Below, in pieces: positions 3,709 to 6,204 of a stretch of 6,204 nucleotides of DNA (within the stretch, counting starts at the first letter, position 1; every line of letters starts with the position of its first letter). A program made the position numbers and the translations under genes. A model generated the notes under the pieces. It was not told the origin of the DNA. It saw only the letters and a program-made list of their open reading frames with translations, and ran no database searches. The stretch is from Aquincola sp. (lineage in GTDB: Bacteria; Pseudomonadota; Gammaproteobacteria; Burkholderiales; Burkholderiaceae_C): contig JAOUIM010000227.1 in the NCBI GenBank assembly GCA_029884035.1, positions 1 to 6,204 of the forward strand, in the 5' to 3' direction.

Positions 3709-6204
3709 ATGAACCACAAGCAGACCCCGACGCGAGACCGCGCGCTCACGATCATGCACGCCGTGTGCGCCACGCTGGCCACCCTCGCCATCGTACCGGC
3801 CGCGCAGGCGCAGGTGACCGACATCTCGCCCAACCCATTGACGACGTCATCGCCGAATCAGGTCAAGCCGAACCTGATGTTCATCCTCGATGACTCGGGT
3901 TCGATGTCGCGCGACTACATGCCCGACGATGCCAATTTCGATGCCGCGACGAAGTACGGCCGAAGCGCGGCACAGTGCAACGGCCTGGCCTACAACCCCA
4001 CGGTCACCTACAACCTGCCGGTCGACTCGACGGGCGCGAACCTCGCCGCGGGTACCTATACCTTTCCGTTGGCGTCCGCCCTCAATAACGTGAGGACGAT
4101 CAATTCAGCCGCGCCGACGATTGGCACCGGGTCGTTCACCGTGACGACCGGCAGCAACGGCCCGAACAACGGCACGCTGGTGACGCTGTACAGCAACAGC
4201 GACCAGTCGCTGCGAATGATCGGCACGGTCACCGCCGGGGGCGGCACATCGACGCTCACCGTCAACGTCACGGAAACGCAGGGCTCGGGCACGCTGACCA
4301 ACCCCCGCATGGCCGACGGCGACAACCGCCCCTTCTATTTCACCTACAGCGGCAGCAGCGCGCCGTTGAGCTACACGTACAACGCGAGCGGTCTGATCAC
4401 GACGACGGACTTCTACAAGGACTGCAACACCAACATCGGCTCCAACCCGGCCAGCGGCGCCACCTTCACCAAGGTCGTCGTGACGCCGTCCAACATCACG
4501 CAGAACTACCGCAACTGGTACACGTATTACCGCACCCGGATCCTGATGGCCCAGACGGCGGCGAGCCTGGCCTTCCGCAGCATCGATGACACCTTCCGCG
4601 TCGGCTTCACGACCATCAGCTCCCCAAGCGTGAGCGGCACCAACTTCCTCGACGTGGCCGACTTCAATGCGACGCAGAAGTCGTCTTTCTACACGAGCCT
4701 GAACGCGGCCAGCCCGGGGCCCGCGACGCCGCTGCGTGGCGCGCTGTCCAAGGCCGGCAAGTACTACGCCAAGAAGGCCGCCCTGAGCAACGGCAATGCG
4801 CAGACCTACGACCCGGTCCAGTTCTCATGCCAGAAGAACTTCGCGATCCTGACGACCGACGGCTACTGGAACACCCGCGACGAGGTCAACAGCACCGGCA
4901 CCGACAGCTACGGCCCCGACCAGCTCGACAACACCGACGTGGGCCAGCAGGATGGCGCGGGCACGCCGCGGCCGATGCTCGACGGCGCCTTCGGCGTCAC
5001 TCAATCGCGCACCAGCAGTCTGCAACGCAGGACCACGCAATGGCAGACGGGCACGGTCATGCTGCAGCAGCGCACGGGCCACCTGCAGGAGCGCACTCGA
5101 GCGAATAGCAGTTCACCGTGGACGGGCTGGTCCGACGTCAATTCCTGCACCTGGGATACCTCCGGCGGCAGCCGGCGCGACTGCCAGTACAACTGGGGCG
5201 GGTGGTCCAACGCCGCCTCCTGCACGACCTCGAACAGCGAAGGGTCGGGAACTGGCGGCGGAACCACCTGGAACATCGCCAACGGCACTGCGTGCCAGTA
5301 CACGACGCCGGTGTGGACCAACACGGCCTCGTGCACGGCGTCGTCGCCGCCGCCGTCGGCGGGTTCCCCCTACACGGTGGCTTCTGCCACGGTCTGCAAT
5401 CTGAGCGTCAGCGCGTGGACCAACGTGTCGTCATGCACGGTGGACGCCACGACCGAATGCCGCTACTCGCCATGGACGGCTTGGACGAACATCGCGTCGT
5501 GCACGGCGGCCGCGCAGTCGACCGCATCGCCCTACACCGTGGGCACTGCGACCGAATGCCAGTCGTCGACCAGCGGCGGCAGTTCGAATTCGCTCGCCGA
5601 CGTCGCGATGTACTACTACAACACGGACCTGCGCGACGGCAGCTTGAACAACTGCACCCTGGCCAACGGCACGAACGTCTGCACGAACAATGTGCCGCCT
5701 CGCGGCACCGATACCGCCATCCATCAACACATGTCGACGTTCACCGTCGGCCTCGGTGTCAACGGAACACTCGGGTATGCGGACGACTACCTGACCGGCG
5801 GGTCGGCCGATTACCAGGCGATCATCCAGGGCACGAAGGACTGGCCGATCCCCACCGCGTCCTCGACCGGTGGCAGCGCCGAGAACATCGACGACCTCTG
5901 GCACGCGGCGGTCAATGGCCGGGGCAAGTATTTCAGCGCGCGCGATCCGTCCGCGCTGGCGCGTAGCCTGAGCGATGCGCTCGCTGCGATCCAGGCCCAG
6001 ACCGGAGCCGGTTCTGGCGCGGCGGCCTCGACGCTGCAACCGGTGGCCGGCGACAACGCGCTGTTCATCGCCAAGTACACCTCGGCGGAATGGACCGGCG
6101 ACCTGGTGTCGCGCTCGATCGACCCGCAGTCGGGCGTGATCTCGACGACCGATGCATGGTCGGCGATGTCGCTGCTCGATTCGCGCGTGGCCGCGGGCAC
6201 GGCA
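3709..6204 (+). CDS. pilY1: PilY1 tip adhesin, 3'-truncated by the window
   Basis: An open frame of 832 codons with no stop before the window end. PilY1 is a secreted T4P-associated protein placed at the pilus tip; in P. aeruginosa it acts in adhesion, surface sensing and pilus extension/retraction. A signal peptide is clear: hydrophobic residues 18-30, then A-A-Q-A34 with probable cleavage before Gln35. The vWA domain starts with N-L-M-F-I-L-D-D-S-G-S-M-S, giving the MIDAS D61-x-S63-x-S65. The MIDAS Thr is probably T340 (A-T-P-L-R-G-A-L) and the third metal-site Asp D384 (L-T-T-D-G-Y-W-N). The vWA fold resumes at S-L-A-D-V-A-M-Y-Y-Y (628-637) and ends near residue 760. Three inserted modules lie inside it (137-197, 431-463, 470-620). 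From about 778, L-F-I-A-K-Y-T-S-A-E-W-T-G-D-L resembles the first blade of the C-terminal beta-propeller. The rest of the propeller and its calcium site are outside the window. Last gene visible; start supported by a strong RBS. Confidence 0.92.
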   Translation, partial: MNHKQTPTRDRALTIMHAVCATLATLAIVPAAQAQVTDISPNPLTTSSPNQVKPNLMFILDDSGSMSRDYMPDDANFDAATKYGRSAAQCNGLAYNPTVTYNLPVDSTGANLAAGTYTFPLASALNNVRTINSAAPTIGTGSFTVTTGSNGPNNGTLVTLYSNSDQSLRMIGTVTAGGGTSTLTVNVTETQGSGTLTNPRMADGDNRPFYFTYSGSSAPLSYTYNASGLITTTDFYKDCNTNIGSNPASGATFTKVVVTPSNITQNYRNWYTYYRTRILMAQTAASLAFRSIDDTFRVGFTTISSPSVSGTNFLDVADFNATQKSSFYTSLNAASPGPATPLRGALSKAGKYYAKKAALSNGNAQTYDPVQFSCQKNFAILTTDGYWNTRDEVNSTGTDSYGPDQLDNTDVGQQDGAGTPRPMLDGAFGVTQSRTSSLQRRTTQWQTGTVMLQQRTGHLQERTRANSSSPWTGWSDVNSCTWDTSGGSRRDCQYNWGGWSNAASCTTSNSEGSGTGGGTTWNIANGTACQYTTPVWTNTASCTASSPPPSAGSPYTVASATVCNLSVSAWTNVSSCTVDATTECRYSPWTAWTNIASCTAAAQSTASPYTVGTATECQSSTSGGSSNSLADVAMYYYNTDLRDGSLNNCTLANGTNVCTNNVPPRGTDTAIHQHMSTFTVGLGVNGTLGYADDYLTGGSADYQAIIQGTKDWPIPTASSTGGSAENIDDLWHAAVNGRGKYFSARDPSALARSLSDALAAIQAQTGAGSGAAASTLQPVAGDNALFIAKYTSAEWTGDLVSRSIDPQSGVISTTDAWSAMSLLDSRVAAGTA
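4117..4299 (+). other. Beta-rich, phage tail fibre-like module in PilY1
   Basis: PilY1 residues 137-197 are Gly/Thr/Ser/Asn-rich and read as alternating beta-strands: T-I-G-T-G-S-F-T-V-T, then L-V-T-L-Y-S-N-S-D, then M-I-G-T-V-T, then S-T-L-T-V-N-V-T, then G-S-G-T. This order (TIGTGS.FTV, M.GTVT, L.VNVT, GSGT) resembles a short module I know from phage tail-fibre and structural proteins. It lies between the vWA MIDAS strand and F-Y-K-D-C-N (235-240). The pattern is seen directly; the phage resemblance is from memory and the role (surface or glycan contact) is inference. Confidence 0.5.
4999..5097 (+). repeat. Seven-residue L-Q-x-R-T repeat in PilY1
   Basis: PilY1 residues 431-463 follow an exact period of seven. 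Five units begin T431-Q-S-R-T, L438-Q-R-R-T, W445-Q-T-G-T, L452-Q-Q-R-T and L459-Q-E-R-T, each followed by two variable residues. A large hydrophobic residue leads four units and Gln-x-x-Thr is invariant in all five. The segment sits just before the Trp/Cys repeats and inside the vWA domain. It may form a stalk or hairpin presenting them (inference). Confidence 0.75.
5116..5568 (+). repeat. Five Trp/Cys repeats in PilY1
   Basis: PilY1 residues 470-620 divide into five imperfect units at about 5116-5190, 5191-5301, 5302-5403, 5404-5466 and 5467-5568. The core is W-x2-W-[ST]-[ND]-x2-S-C-T, followed after a variable spacer by a second Cys, usually C-[QR]-Y. The exact W-x5-C spacing holds in all five (W474/C480, W499/C505, W536/C542, W570/C576, W592/C598). 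The first Trp is lost in units 3 and 4. Partner cysteines are 492, 529, 563, 584 and 617, so each unit has exactly two cysteines with 11, 23, 20, 7 and 18 residues between them. Units 3 and 5 also share S-P-Y-T-V-x3-A-T. The shape recalls thrombospondin type 1 repeats but homology is not shown. Confidence 0.85.

Noticed and set aside
4056..4325. Minus-strand 89-residue frame opposite the PilY1 beta module
   Set aside because: Its Val/Pro/Ser/Thr-rich sequence is the complement of Gly/Thr/Asn codons in the repeat-like module; no RBS or family feature.
5118..5966. Long + strand open frame overlapping the Trp/Cys repeat region
   Set aside because: It is an out-of-frame reading of pilY1 with Arg/His-rich sequence; the pilY1 frame is open across it and has ordered repeats and vWA motifs.

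Overview
This window holds a type IV pilus (T4P) minor-pilin and tip-adhesin operon, with every gene on the + strand. The base composition is clearly GC-rich, with strong G/C preference at third codon positions. The form of the PilX N-terminus and the tightly overlapping fimT-pilV-pilW-pilX series resemble betaproteobacteria, most likely Burkholderiales. That placement is an inference from family resemblance, not a database result.

Layout: (1) Positions 1-311 have no convincing gene. They hold a possible last six codons of an upstream gene (stop at 19-21), a perfect 7-bp GC hairpin (101-119), a 14-nt GC palindrome (161-174), and then the leader of the operon. (2) A PilE-like minor pilin (312-797). 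(3) FimT/FimU-like, GspH-family pilin (791-1432). (4) PilV (1429-1896). (5) PilW (1893-3008). (6) PilX (3005-3679, GTG start). (7) After a 29-nt gap with a very purine-rich ribosome binding site comes pilY1 (3709 to the end). Its reading frame stays open for 832 codons and runs off the window, so the gene is 3'-truncated.

The first five genes overlap (7 bp, then three 4-bp ATGA/GTGA overlaps) and are probably translationally coupled. In characterised T4P systems the minor pilins assemble into a priming complex that starts pilus assembly and carries PilY1 at the pilus tip. PilY1 then acts in adhesion, surface sensing and control of extension/retraction. Here the order begins with the pilE-like gene, whereas the P. 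aeruginosa cluster has pilE at its 3' end.

The most unusual part is PilY1. Its von Willebrand factor A (vWA) domain, with a MIDAS metal site at Asp61/Ser63/Ser65, is interrupted by three low-similarity modules: a Gly/Thr-rich beta module like those in phage tail fibres (residues 137-197), a strict seven-residue L-Q-x-R-T repeat (431-463), and five Trp/Cys repeats with paired cysteines (470-620). The vWA fold then resumes, followed by the start of the C-terminal beta-propeller.
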